Below the pieces are notes generated by a model, which ran no database searches, was not told the DNA's origin, and was given only the letters and a program-made list of their open reading frames with translations. 64,000 nucleotides of DNA from Patellaria atrata CBS 101060 (lineage: Eukaryota > Ascomycota > Dothideomycetes > Patellariales > Patellariaceae): contig MU006090.1 in assembly GCA_010093705.1 (NCBI GenBank), forward strand, positions 1,205,817 to 1,269,816. The letters run 5' to 3'. Below, piece after piece: positions 10,251 through 21,061 of this stretch (within the stretch, counting starts at the first letter, position 1; each line of letters begins with the position of its first letter). The translations under genes and the position numbers were made by a program.

Positions 10251-11353
10251 ATGCCCATCTTCTTCCCATCCATCCCCTCAGACCTCCACCCCTGGCTCCT
10301 CTCCCAACCCCTCTTCTACATCGCCACCGCGCCCCTCCACGGCACCCACATTAACATATCCCCCAAAGGCCATCCGTCCAAATCCCTGATCCTCATCAAC
10401 GCCAACAAGATCGCCTACCTCGACGCGACGGGCTCCGGGTGCGAGACCATTAGCCACGTGCACGAGAACGGCCGCGTGACGCTGATGTGGTGCGGGTTCG
10501 GACAGAGCCCGCGGATCGTGCGGATGTTTGGGAGGGGGAGGGTGCATGAGGCGGGGGTGGGCGGGGACGTGAGGCCGGTTGAGGGGTTGCTGGGGGAGTT
10601 GGGGGAGGGGGAGGAGAGGGTGAAAGGGTTGAGGAGTGTGATTGTCATCGATGTGTTCAAGGTTCGTTCGGGATCTGATATCTCCGTCGCAGCTTTCACT
10701 GCCTCTACCCCTACGCTCTGGTTTTTTTTTTCCTTTTTTTTTCTCTCCTCTGGTGTTGTTTTTATGGCGTTATGGTAGCACTTTGCACACCCGATTAATC
10801 ACCCCCTCACCCCCAACAGGTCCAAATATCCTGCGGCTTCGGCGTCCCCCTCCTCTCCGCCTCCCCTGATCCTCCATCCCACCTAACCCGCACCTTCCCC
10901 GATCCGCCCAGCGCAGACAAATGGACCCGACCGGCCTCGAACCTGCGCTCCCCCGGAACTGTCGATGAGCTGCTCGACCCCAAGCCGACACTCCCGCCCA
11001 CCCCGCTGGCCGAAGGTGCCGAAATCCAACCATACTTCCTCGACCGGCCAAACCTCACCACCTTCGGCTCCCTCAAGAAAGAAGCAATGGTAAAGTACCA
11101 GATGAACAACAACTGCTGGAGCTTAGACGGGCTACCCGGGCACCGGGGCGCGATGAGGGCTAAGGGGTTAAAACCTCATGGTGGGAGGGTGAGGGCGTGG
11201 TGGGGGAAGTTGGGGAGTCAGTGGGAGGGGTTGCTCATGGGGCTGTTTGTGGGAGTTTGGGTTGGGGCGTATGGCGGGCAGTTTGCGTTGCTGTTTTGCT
11301 TTGGGTTGGCGGAGAGGTGGGAGGGGTTGGGGCTGAGTAGGGGGGTGGTTTGA
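10251..11353 (+). CDS. Pyridoxamine 5'-phosphate oxidase-type FMN-binding split-barrel protein
   Basis: Two exons, 10251-10661 and 10820-11353, with a 158-nt intron carrying a T-rich tract, give 314 residues. The N-terminal split-barrel domain (1-150) reads FPSIPSDLHPWLLSQPLFYI, then GHPSKSLILINANKIAYLD, GSGCETISHVHENGRVTLM and IVRMFGRGRVHE, typical of the fungal PPOX/FMN-binding family; exon 2 resumes VQISCGFGVPLL. These proteins are probably flavin or F420-type oxidoreductases, with unknown substrates. The C-terminus has a hydrophobic stretch near 285-305 (LLMGLFVGVWVGAYGGQFAL) that may anchor it to a membrane. Base composition shifts strikingly from C-rich to G-rich inside the coding strand. 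Start codon follows a leader with no other in-frame ATG. Confidence 0.82.
10721..10746 (+). repeat. T-rich tract inside an intron
   Basis: Two runs of T separated by CC, within the intron of the PPOX-type gene. It may serve as an upstream polypyrimidine element but lies about 75 nt from the acceptor. Confidence 0.7.
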
Positions 11354-12238
11354 AGGGGTAGAGTGGAGTGTGCGGAGATGGGAAGGGGGGATTGAGGTTG
11401 TGGCTGGTTGGGATGGGGGTTAGAGATGAACGAGGTGTTGTTTCTCTGATTGTAGGGCTGGGGAGGTGGAGACAGGTGATGGGTATGAATGAACCTGAGC
11501 TGGACATTTATGGTTTCCAAGGCAGTTAGTAATACTATGGTTAAAACAGATAAAAATACAACAAATCCTTTCACGTGAATGAACTCTTATGGACGACGAA
11601 CATACAATATTATAAACAAAAATGCGAGATCAAAGCGTACGGTCAGTCATAGAATATTAAATTCAAACAACGCCATCAAGCCAGTCTAAAAGGATCTTTC
11701 ATAAATAGAATGGACAAAACGAAACACCTATTTGCGAGAGGAGATGAATAATATGGTTTAACACAGACAGGAGAAAGCATCGATATCCAGTCGGAAGTGT
11801 ACAAGCCCCAAGCGCACAGGAAGATCCAGATACTACTCTGTCTCACTCAGTCAAACCGCACGACACGAAAACTAACGGAAGAGATATCTTTTCGGATGGA
11901 TGTACGCGCGGTACAGGCATATGTGAAACCTAAAGATTCCGTACGAGCTCAAGACGTACTTACTACGATACTGCTCTAAGCTCCGTTCGACGGAGATGAG
12001 CGGTAAAAAGCTGTCCAACTGAGCCCATTCGCCCTAATACCCGTACTATATTCTAACTATTCATGTTTAAGAACGTACGATGCTACAAGCCAGAATAGGC
12101 TGCCGCTCAGGGGTCAAGGAAGGTCGGCAACGGCAAATGTGTACTACAATGCCAATTCGTACCTTAGCGGCGTTCATTGACTATATTCGATATTCATCTG
12201 TTCGGGACAAGGATGACCTCCACTCCACTCTCCCAACC
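11354..12238. other. Convergent intergenic interval
   Basis: 885 bp between the stops of the PPOX-type gene (+) and the SDR gene (-). It is mixed, AT-richer after 11560, and has only short frames without family resemblance. Confidence 0.45.
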
Positions 12239-13551
12239 CTAACCCGCTTTCCTACTCCTCCTCGAACCCTGTTTCTTCACCTCCGGATCCTTCGTCGCCG
12301 CATCTACCGGTTTCTCCCCCTTCTCCTTCTTCTCCCTCGCTCTCCTTTCCGCACTCGCCTTCTCCAACGTCTGAACCGTCTTCTCACTAAGTTCCCAAAG
12401 CCTCCTCTGTACATCCTCATCTTCGATCTCGGGCCTCATCTTCCTGACCTCCCTACACTCCTTCACGAAGTAGCCTCCCTCGCCATGACCCAGTCTAGCG
12501 TCCATAGCGGCCCACAGGAACGGCTGAGCGCCTTGGATCGGGCTCTTCAGCACCAACCACCAGAACGGCCACGTGACGAGGTAGACCAGCAGGCCCCAGA
12601 GGCTGCCGAAGGTGATGTAGCGTCGCATGCCGGGCGTGCGCGTCCAGCCGGGATCGACCACGATGACGCGGGTATTCATCGGTTGCTTATCCGGACGGAC
12701 ATAGGTGGAGAGGTGTTTCTGGAAGGCGGAGGCGAAGGTCATAAGGGCCAATTTAGAGGCCGCGTAGGCGGCCGAGGGGCCGGTTGAGGCGGGTGACGAT
12801 GCTACGGCGGCGTTCTTCTTCGTTTTGGGCTTGGAGGGACGGTTGGAGGGATCGTCGCTGTAGTCGATCCCGGGGAGCCGTCCGCCCATGTAGGAGCTGC
12901 ATGTGCCGAATATGACGCGGACGTCGCGGTCGGGGGGTTGCGCGCGGAGGGCGGGTGAAAGGATGCTGAGGAGGTGGAAGTTAGATATATAGTTTATACC
13001 CCAACTTGCCTCGAGACCGTCCTGTGTGGTACTTATGGAGCCGCCAGGTGGGGTGAGAGTGTTCGCGCAGAGGATGATCATGTCGAGACGACGGGGAGGG
13101 GCGTTGTCGACCCATTTGGTAGCGAATAGACGGATGCTGTGAAGTGAAGAAAGATCAACTTGTTCGGCCGTGATAAGTTCATTGTTGGTCTGCTCGCGGA
13201 GATCAAGAATATAATCGACGAGAAAGGGGTCGTTAAGGGGATGTTGTGTAAGGAGGACGAGTTGTGCGCCCCGGGCTGCAAGACCTTTAACTACTTGGGC
13301 TCCAATGCCTGATGTGCCGCCCTAGCAATACCTTATTAGTAAATTATACATTCCCGAAAATTTGGGGTGCATACTGTGATCATCACCACCTTAGAATGCA
13401 TATTTCGCTCCGAAGTATTCGAAGCTCCCCCGAAGTACAATTTCAGGAGAACGACCAGCGCAATCCATGGAATGGTTTTGGCTATTTCCCAGGCATATGG
13501 TAGACTCCCAAACCCATCTCTGAGGCCCTGGATGAAAAAATAGACCGGCAT
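12239..13551 (-). CDS. Membrane-associated short-chain dehydrogenase/reductase (fungal RDH/Tic32-type)
   Basis: Two exons, 13551-13375 and 13321-12239, with a 53-nt intron (GTATGC...GCTAG), give 419 residues. A hydrophobic helix (IPWIALVVLLKLYFG) precedes the Rossmann fold. The cofactor motif TGGTSGIG (59-66) is split by the intron exactly after Thr59. The catalytic Y245-x3-K249 is in AAYAASKLAL. The usual NNAG is replaced by LCANT. After the catalytic core there is a second hydrophobic region (FGSLWGLLVYLVTWPFWWLV) and a Lys/Arg/Glu-rich tail. Closest in style to fungal retinol-dehydrogenase-like or 3-ketosteroid-reductase-like SDRs; the substrate cannot be deduced. Divergent from the G-patch gene across 205 bp. 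Confidence 0.85.
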
Positions 13552-13756
13552 CTTGGTGGTGCCGGCTCAAAGTAAGCTCGATAAGTTCTAAGGAGGCATT
13601 CTGGTTGTTAATTTTAAGGTTCAAGATCTAAGGTTATCAAAGTTATCTCTCGGATCTTAGTCGGTTATCCCGAGCCGTCATCCTCTCAAAAGTTCCTTGA
13701 TAAGGTAGCAACTTTCATCGAAACCCTTCCCACATCTTCACGCACCGTGGCAAGAC
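13552..13756. promoter_or_regulatory. Compact bidirectional promoter between the SDR and G-patch genes
   Basis: Only 205 bp separate the two divergent start codons, so the promoters must overlap. An imperfect run of 'aaggttcaagatctaaggttatcaaagttatc' type repeats (aaggtt/aagtta) lies near 13615-13650. Confidence 0.5.
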
Positions 13757-14443
13757 ATGACCGAAAGCGACGAGGGCGAATACACGATCCCTCTCCTCGA
13801 CCAACGCCACTTCGGAGCCGGCATAAAACGCAAGCGTATCAAATTCGTCCCCTCATCAACACAAACCAGCGCCACTCCGCCTTCCTCCACGCGAAACGGA
13901 GAAGCAGTCGCAAGCGCATACCTAGCCACCGTCTTCAAAAACCCCCAAACTACGCCCGACCAAGAAAACGGATTATCAAACCCTAACACTCGAAAGGAAC
14001 CGCGGCCGACTGACATCCCCCCCACCTGTGACATCTGCAAGCTCCCCCTCTCCGCCTCGGCGGCAGCAGTACCACACGAAGCCTCAATAGCGCACCAGCT
14101 ATGCCTGCAACACTCGCACCCGCCATCCTCCGTCGATCGTTCGCGCAAGGGCCTCTCCATAATGCAATCCTACGGCTTCGATCCAGATAGCCGTCTCGGG
14201 CTCGGAGCCGCGGGGCGCGGGATCCTGCACCCGATCAAACCGAAGGAGAAACGGGATACCGTGGGCCTGGGCGTCGTCGTGTCCAAATCGTCCTCTGATG
14301 CATCTACGCCGGTGAAGGTGGTGAAGGGAGACCCGAAGTCTGTGCGGAAGCGGCAGGAGGAGGATAGGAGGAAGATGGAAAAGCTGCAGAGGGCGTTCTA
14401 TGGGGATGAGAAGTTGGAGAGGTATTTGGGACGGGGTATTTAA
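13757..14443 (+). CDS. G-patch domain protein (GPANK1-like)
   Basis: Single exon, 228 residues, starting MTESDEGEYTIPLLDQRHFG. The centre has CDICKLPLSAS followed by HQLCLQHSHPPS, a Cys/His pattern that could bind zinc. The G-patch is at about 132-172: GLSIMQSYGFDPDSRLGLG, then GAAGRGILHPIKPKEKRD and GLG, with the conserved glycines and aromatic. The C-terminus is a basic helix. G-patch proteins activate DEAH-box RNA helicases; the combination of a short zinc-like motif and a G-patch resembles the GPANK1 family. The specific helicase partner is unknown. Confidence 0.85.
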   Translation: MTESDEGEYTIPLLDQRHFGAGIKRKRIKFVPSSTQTSATPPSSTRNGEAVASAYLATVFKNPQTTPDQENGLSNPNTRKEPRPTDIPPTCDICKLPLSASAAAVPHEASIAHQLCLQHSHPPSSVDRSRKGLSIMQSYGFDPDSRLGLGAAGRGILHPIKPKEKRDTVGLGVVVSKSSSDASTPVKVVKGDPKSVRKRQEEDRRKMEKLQRAFYGDEKLERYLGRGI

Positions 14444-15030
14444 GCATTCTAGGTCGTATCTCCAGCGTGGGATTGGTGCATAGCGATGGTGTTTGATGGG
14501 TTATTTTGGAGTATATTTTAGGACGGGATATGCGTCTTCTTTGGCACGGATTTATAGCTAGCTCATCGGACGAGCAAGCCGATAGTAAACAATCCCCTGT
14601 GCCATACATCGATCTAGTAGTGAATCTAGCAGCAATTCCCTAGCGGTAAGATAGGATACGTACGGTTAAATTATACAGCGTTGGAAAACCACAAGTTTTA
14701 ACTAAGTAAAGTAAATATAGTAAAGATATAGTGATAGACTTAACCCAGACCATTAATTCAATCCACTCGTACGTCCACCCAGGACTTATACGGATCATGC
14801 CTTAGGTTTCTAATCTATAACACGCGTATTGTACTTACACCCCCCCACCCTTTCTCGTTTCGCCGTTCCAAGTCAGCTGTGGAGTCACGGTACACACGCC
14901 GACCGAGCGGGGATTGTACGAGTTAGCGTTTCTAGGTATTCGCATTCGCAGTCGTAACATACAATATCATGACCCCCTACCCTACTACACAACTCGACTC
15001 GCTATCTCGCAGCCAACTCCCCAATCAATC
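14444..15030. other. Convergent intergenic interval
   Basis: About 590 bp between the stops of the G-patch gene (+) and the TMEM19-like gene (-). It includes an AT-rich part (14690-14760). No coding signal. Confidence 0.45.
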
Positions 15031-16400
15031 CTATCTATCCCCCGACATAATCTCCCACCGCCCTTCCCCCAGAATGTCCTCAAATACCTCCCTAAGCCCG
15101 ATCCCACGCCACCACATAACAGCCCCCATCGCCACCGAGCTCGTCAGCGCCGCCATGGCGAAATTAACCCCGTTGTTACTCAACACATCCCGTCCTACTT
15201 CTATCTTTCTACTTTCGTGGCTTTGCCCCTCCCCGTTACTTTGGGTAGCTGGCGTTTTCCCCACTGCGTTCGGACCTTCTTCGTACCCGACGACGTTACT
15301 CCTGACTTTGGCACTTTTTCTCAAGTTCAGTGAGCCAGAGGCGTGGACAGGCACCTTAGTCCCGCCGTCACCTTCCACCACCTTTCCACTGCGAGTATCT
15401 ACGACGGAAGCTTGAAGCGTTGCACCGAGCAGGGAGTCTAATAAGCTTCCTGCAAGGCCGACACCTGTCACCGCCGCTGCGAACAGGGCTTTGGAGTTCA
15501 TATCCCAGTCTTCACAGAAAGGCAATAGGACGACAGCGCATATAGCGATGAGTAAAGCTCCAGCCCCGCCGGCTAGGAGACCCATGAGCGTAATGCCCCC
15601 ATTCGTGCCGCGCGGGACACGACGCCATGGTGCGGTTATAAGCAAGGGGTTGGAGCGGGAGAGGATGCCGAGTTCCGAGGAGAAGGTGTCGGCTGTTACG
15701 GCGGCGTAGTTCCTACACGGCACCATTATCAGCCATTATTCGTCAATCTTCGGTTCGTTTGTCGGAGTAGCGCGGACGTGGACGCGGGCACAAGGGATGG
15801 GTGGCAAGATGGGAGAAGTTTGAGAGTATAGGTTGGAGGAGGAGTGAGGAGACCCACGCAACGATACCAACGACCAAGAGATCACACCCGCGCATCCAGC
15901 GATAGCAAGGTTTTGCAGAAGCGCCAGGTCGGTGCGAGAGCATGTATGTATGGAGGAGGATTAGCACAGAGGCAACGAGGGAGTTTGCGAGGACTTGGGC
16001 GTGGGTCCGGGGGGATTCGACACCAGATAATGAGTGTGAAGAGAGGGTCAGTGTGCTTTTGATGTTATGTTTGATCTGTTCGTCAAGGTGTTAGCCGCGG
16101 TTGGGGACGGGGAAGATGTAAGCATATGCGGTTCAGAGCCGGTATGCAGTTTGATGCACAATCCTCTCTAGACGGGAGATATAGCTGCTCCGAGAAGAAT
16201 TGAACTCTACAAACCTTCGTAACCCTCGTCCCCGCCAAAAAGAACACACACAATAACACAAAAAACACGCTCCACGGGTGCATGGCATGGGCAACGGCCG
16301 TGAAAGTCGCAGCGACGATTCCCGCGGGCGTGAGCGATTTGTGAGACCAGGCACGATAGACGAGAGCTAAGGTGGCCGGGACGGCTATGTAAGGCTTCAT
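15031..16400 (-). CDS. TMEM19 / DUF92 family integral membrane protein
   Basis: Three exons: 16400-16215, 16075-15858 and 15712-15031, giving 361 residues. The introns are 139 nt (GTTTGT...ACAG) and 145 nt (GTGGGT...GTAG). Exon 1 has two hydrophobic helices (KPYIAVPATLALVYRAW, WSVFFVLLCVFFLAGTRVTK). Exon 2 carries IKHNIKSTLTLS and SPRTHAQVLANSLVASVL. Exon 3 begins NYAAVTADTFSSELGILS, the DUF92 signature, then NPLLITAPWRRVPRGTNGGIT and two more TM helices. The family is conserved from archaea to humans; plant PGR/VTE6 members are phytyl-phosphate kinases, but the fungal role is not established. Frame continuity across both introns supports the model. Confidence 0.87.
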
Positions 16401-16813
16401 TATCTTGTATTCGGGCCCTTTTGGGGGATTGAATGGGAGGTTTGATGGAAAGCGGTGTTGTTGTGAGACGAGATGAAAATAGAACGGGGGCGGAGGTGCG
16501 TCATGCCGCCGAGCAACGGTCCGAGTGACGAGTACGTACCGGTATCCGGTAGCGAAATGCTATAAAGACCCGTCCGAGTGGGACCTGTGGGATGATACCT
16601 TAGCTATACAACCAATTGTACGAGGTCTCGAAAAGCATGGAGAAGTTGTATGTGAACGACTAACAACGTCTTGAGATTTATATACTCTAGACCCCGTAGG
16701 TATTATTTGAAGAAACCTCTCTAAACATATTAAGCCCAAACAACGAAGCGCCCCTTTATACCTTGAATCATTAGCCGATATATACTCCATCATCCTACCC
16801 TCACCCTCACAAC
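16401..16813. other. Intergenic upstream of the TMEM19-like gene
   Basis: About 410 bp, containing the TMEM19-like promoter and the 3' end of the neighbouring minus-strand gene. No extra coding signal. Confidence 0.4.
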
Positions 16814-19285
16814 TCATTGTTTCCCAATCCCCCCAATCGCCGCCGTCCCCGCAACCGCAGCGCCCAAAGCAGCTCCAACGCCCACTCTCCCACTCAACTC
16901 ATCCGCGCCCATCTTACCCGAGCCTCTCTTCGCCGGTCTCGCGACACGATGCGGTTCCGCGATGCCGAGGACGCCGGGCTTCTCGCCGTGGAGCAACTGT
17001 CCGTATTGGACTCGTCTGTCGCCGACTTCTCCGAGTAGATCTTCGAACGCACCATTCTTGGTGTTCGCGCCATGGAAGATGGGAGCTCCGAAGGCGTTCG
17101 CGATCTCGAAGGGTGCGAGGGAGACTTTGCGGCCGAGTTGCCAGAAACCCCAGAAAACGGGGAGAACAAGGAGGATGGTGAGGACGGTGGCGGCGATGGC
17201 GCCAGCCATGAATCTGAAGTCTGTTTCGTACATTTCGACGTAGCCAGAGACGGTAACGGGGAAGGATTTTGAAGGGTAGCGACCATTGGCGGCGGTACGC
17301 GCTTCGGGTGTCGCGGCGGGACTTCCAGAAATGTACATTGCGGCGACAAAGGCGAAACTATTGACGTTGCGAAGCATGTCGATCAAAGGGTCAGGGATAT
17401 CATCAGGGGAAGGGGTCTCAGAGGTATAGTCTAAGTTGTAGTCGCACGTCTTGATAACTTTTTTCCAGTCGTCAGCAAAAAACATGGACTGAGAGTAGCC
17501 GTCAACCGCGAGATCCCAGCCATTTTGTGATCGGTTTTGCGTAATGCTCGCCGTAGAGCCATAGAGGTTGTTGAGGGAAAAGGCGATGGCGGCGACCGTA
17601 GACATCTCAAATGAAGGATCCTCATAGAGATCATCTCGTTTTATGACTTTAATGCCGTCGATTTGATTCGCCGTCAAGTCTTCAGCAAATCCATATCCCT
17701 TTTTTTCGTTGAACTGAAGATGTGTTGCCTGAAAGGGTGCTTTCTCACTTGCGGTGAGAACAGTGAGCGGATAACTGACGACCGCTGGTGTGATAGTGCA
17801 AACGCGTCGAGTCAGAATTCCAGGACAGAATGAGGGTGGTGGATTTTCCGAGTCCTCGACGGGAGCGGGATTCTCTTCGTAGTCAGAGCTGACGTACTCC
17901 ATCACTAGACGAATAGCCCCAGCCGTCTCGTTCTCATTGGACGATTCCGTGGAATAGACGGGTGCAAACTCCACATTCCAAAGCATATTGACAGGATAGT
18001 CGGCAGTCGAGTTGTCACTGAGCGGCCAATACTGCTCATAGTATGCTCGACCATAATCGACATCCTCGATCTCAGTTGAACAATCGAAGGAGAATCCCAT
18101 TGTATCTAAATTGCCTTTACAGGCGAGTCCGGCTGGGCATCCTTCAAAGGATTTCCGATCATCATGGACTTTCCCTAAGCCAATATGAGTGCTGTAAGCA
18201 TCGATGATCTCTGCATAGATTCCATTGACTGCCTTCGTTTCATTGTCAAAACCAGTGAATCCACCATAATTGGCTGACCAGTTGCTGTCGACCCAGGCGA
18301 CCATCTCGTGGTTGGGAGAGACATTGCCGTTAAAATTTACTGTAGCCTGTGTCGATCTTTGGAACAACGTACTGTCAATAATGGCAAACTTCGTCATCAA
18401 GACTGCCAATGCCACCAAGTTGAAGTTTTTACCAGAAAGAAGGACGGACATGAAGCTCATGCTGTAATTGTGATTCCTGTGCAATGTCTCGATAGTGCCA
18501 CCTCGCATAGCCTTCCTCCACCATGCGATAGCAATTCCTTGACCAATGGCGGTGACAAGGCCCAGGTTGGAAATTTGGTTGACAAGATTGACGAGTACGT
18601 TGGGAGCGACGGTGCGGCCTTCGATCGGCCATTTCTTGACCTGTTTTCCGTTGGAGACGCAAAGAATAACGACAGCACAGCTCATGCCGACGAGTACTAG
18701 TAGAAGACCAGCAGCACCGATCCATGGGAATTGATTCCATACGCCGGGCGTCCATGCTGGTTCGCTAGTTGCAGACTCGACGTCGGAGGGTCCCTTAACC
18801 TCCCTGACCTCCTCTACTGGACCTTTCTTCTCATTAAAGGAACTTTGCGTAGTTGATGAAAGGCGTGCTTCGCTGACTTCCTTCACGTGAGTATGAATGT
18901 TGTCATTGTCAGATGTTTCGGTAGCTGAAGTAACATGGACTTCCCTGATTTGCTGGACAGGACTCTTCTGCTCGTCATCGGTAGAGGTTCCAACTTTTGA
19001 TGTGATATACGCTTTGTTGATCTCTTCCACGGGGCCATGACTCTGGACGCTGCTCGTATTTTCGGCTGTAGAAAAGTAGGTACGGCTCTTGTCTCCCGTA
19101 AATGTGTGCGTTTGCGCACTGGTCGAATTCTCTACATTTGAGTGGGAAAAGGTGGTGGTATGAATGTCTGTGAGATCTTCGACTGATTCTCTCAAAAACT
19201 CCGTGGTGTCCCTACGGCCGAATGTATAGACCTCGTTAGTCTCTGGCAGAGGCCATCTTGCCTCCCCTCTGTCCCCGGTGTTCAT
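16814..19285 (-). CDS. Uncharacterised fungal multi-pass membrane protein with repeated N-terminal tail
   Basis: Single exon. I place the start at Met 19283-19285 (MNTGDRGEARWPLPE), giving 823 residues; the frame extends upstream to 19390 but that part overlaps A-rich leader sequence. The first ~165 residues are a soluble Ser/Thr tail with four degenerate repeats of a (G/S)PV-E/Q-E/Q-I/V pattern. Then comes TM1 (WIGAAGLLLVLVGMSCAVVI), a segment NVLVNLVNQISNLGLVTAIG, WWRKAMRGGTIETLHRNH, TM2 (NFNLVALAVLMTKFAIID), a long Cys- and N-glycosylation-site-containing extracytosolic domain, and a last TM (AGAIAATVLTILLVLPVFWG). It resembles an expanded family of filamentous ascomycete membrane proteins with no known function. 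No defect seen. Confidence 0.8.
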   Translation of the reverse strand: MNTGDRGEARWPLPETNEVYTFGRRDTTEFLRESVEDLTDIHTTTFSHSNVENSTSAQTHTFTGDKSRTYFSTAENTSSVQSHGPVEEINKAYITSKVGTSTDDEQKSPVQQIREVHVTSATETSDNDNIHTHVKEVSEARLSSTTQSSFNEKKGPVEEVREVKGPSDVESATSEPAWTPGVWNQFPWIGAAGLLLVLVGMSCAVVILCVSNGKQVKKWPIEGRTVAPNVLVNLVNQISNLGLVTAIGQGIAIAWWRKAMRGGTIETLHRNHNYSMSFMSVLLSGKNFNLVALAVLMTKFAIIDSTLFQRSTQATVNFNGNVSPNHEMVAWVDSNWSANYGGFTGFDNETKAVNGIYAEIIDAYSTHIGLGKVHDDRKSFEGCPAGLACKGNLDTMGFSFDCSTEIEDVDYGRAYYEQYWPLSDNSTADYPVNMLWNVEFAPVYSTESSNENETAGAIRLVMEYVSSDYEENPAPVEDSENPPPSFCPGILTRRVCTITPAVVSYPLTVLTASEKAPFQATHLQFNEKKGYGFAEDLTANQIDGIKVIKRDDLYEDPSFEMSTVAAIAFSLNNLYGSTASITQNRSQNGWDLAVDGYSQSMFFADDWKKVIKTCDYNLDYTSETPSPDDIPDPLIDMLRNVNSFAFVAAMYISGSPAATPEARTAANGRYPSKSFPVTVSGYVEMYETDFRFMAGAIAATVLTILLVLPVFWGFWQLGRKVSLAPFEIANAFGAPIFHGANTKNGAFEDLLGEVGDRRVQYGQLLHGEKPGVLGIAEPHRVARPAKRGSGKMGADELSGRVGVGAALGAAVAGTAAIGGIGKQ

Positions 19286-21061
19286 TATTGGGTCTTGCGG
19301 AGCAAAGTTCTTGTATAAAGAAGACTCAAAAAGCCCGAAAAAGACGCTTGAGCGTGAGAAAAGGAGGAACGGCGCTTCAAGAAAACCCACAGAGCTGAAC
19401 TTGGGAAAAAAAAACTCAAAAAAAACTCAAAAAAAACTCTCGCAACACTCACCTCTATATTCGCAGTGGGTCATCCTAATAATATATCCTACAGTATCAT
19501 TGTAGACAGAGAATCCAGGGAAACCTTCCAGACAGCCACTCGCCTTCTCCATCAGCCATCTTCTGCAAAATGCATCTCTTAACCTCAATCCAGCGCATCC
19601 ACGAAATCTAGAAGCTCGTCGAGATGGGCGAACGCACCATCTTCCACGGGCATCCCATCTATCAAGCTTCCAGCACCCGATGAGTCCGAGCTGGGAATTC
19701 CAAAGACAAGCAAGCGGACCTGCACATCTCCCGCCTCGCACGCTCGAGGCTGGCTGTAAAACACAAAGCTTGACCAGTCGCAGTCCAGAGCTAGGTCGGG
19801 TTCAGCGATTGATTTTGCTACTGATTGGGCCATAAAGAGCCGAAACGTGTTTGACTGGTCGATGCTTGAATAAAAGCGAGAAGGTGTGCACATGTGGCTT
19901 GGCAAGCCTTCAATACCGTGGCGTCGCTGAAGCGGCTGATACGCGTTCTGGATGTGAATGCATAAAAGGCAAATTACGATATTCAACCCACCCGGACTTT
20001 GAACATTTGCATAGAGTTGGCAGACTAAATGGTATGGAGAATATAAGATGGAAAAGGGAAGGGAAAGGGTTGCAAAAGGAACTGATTGCGCTGGCATTGA
20101 ACTACACAAGAGTACTTTGTAAATGAAAAGACGACAAGAAAATGCGTGACTTGAAGCAGGAAACTCGAAAAATCCTCTCTTAACAATTATAGAACATGAG
20201 AGGGAATCTTTCGTCTAGCAGGTGCATACGGAGATCCCGAGGAGCGGACATTTCAGTCGGGAGTCCAAAATAAGTTTTGGTGGATAAAAGTATGAAGATG
20301 AGTCCAGATGTGAGAAGATTAATTCGGTAAGGTGCACCCTTCGCCAAGCGCTATTTCCTTTTTTAAAATTTCTCATCCGAAAAGGGAAGCAATAAAGTCG
20401 CAGATCGACCAGCACAACACACGACAGAAGCACGTGGATTCTAAAAATCAAGGACCAAAAGTCCAAAACATCTACAACACCACAGTCTATTAGATTATTA
20501 AGTTAGCTTCCTACATCATCACCAGCTCTAATAAGAGTCCGGCTCCGTTCCCATCATCTCCACAACAAAACAGACGCAGAGCAAAGCAAACATATTTGGG
20601 GTATAGCAGGGTATCAGTGTCCTCCACTCATCTCACAAATGCAAAAACTGAAAAGCAGACAAGACGATACGAAGGGTATTCGCGGTGTTGCAAAGCAACG
20701 ATAACAAGCAATGTTCAAATGAAAGGATGTTGTGGTATCAATCTAGAAAAGTGGAAAGAGATTACTTGCAAGCACGGTGAGCGTCAAGACAGAACCTGCA
20801 AACCAGATGAGAAAGAATACCCGATATCGAATGAGAGTCGGTCGGTCGGAGATTGACAAGGGTGATATCTTTGTCGCTCATGACGAGGTAAAGTACAGAC
20901 GTTTTATTTTGGTATATTATGAAATTTTGTTCTTAGTACGGGTATTGGGTGGGCTTAGAGTTGGGTATCGAGTTGTGAATCAAACCAGGGCAATGCTGTT
21001 TCGATTTTCAAAGGCCGTCATTCCATCATTGCGTTCGTCAAGGTTGGTGTTCCACCATACT
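19286..21061. other. Intergenic, 1.8 kb, promoter side of the membrane-protein gene
   Basis: Contains three short poly-A/CTC direct repeats just upstream of the membrane-protein gene. An open minus-strand frame at 19585-20109 ends in an acidic, leucine-rich segment (AHLDELLDFVDALD). It lacks a convincing start or family and I do not call it a gene. The rest shows nothing recognisable. Confidence 0.4.
19405..19440 (-). repeat. Short tandem repeat in the leader of the membrane-protein gene
   Basis: Three successive copies of an A8-9/CTC unit (on the minus strand, GAG followed by T8-9). It lies about 120-155 bp before the chosen start codon, so it probably sits in the promoter or 5' UTR. Confidence 0.8.

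Noticed and set aside
12080-12787. 235-codon plus-strand open frame
   Set aside because: Antisense to the SDR gene exon; the SDR motifs on the minus strand are unambiguous.
15961-16030. Possible tRNA B-box (ggggattcgacacc)
   Set aside because: It lies inside an exon of the TMEM19-like gene and no cloverleaf can be drawn.
19585-20109. 174-codon minus-strand open frame with an acidic leucine-rich end
   Set aside because: No recognisable family, no coherent N-terminus, and codon use looks random; kept only as a note.
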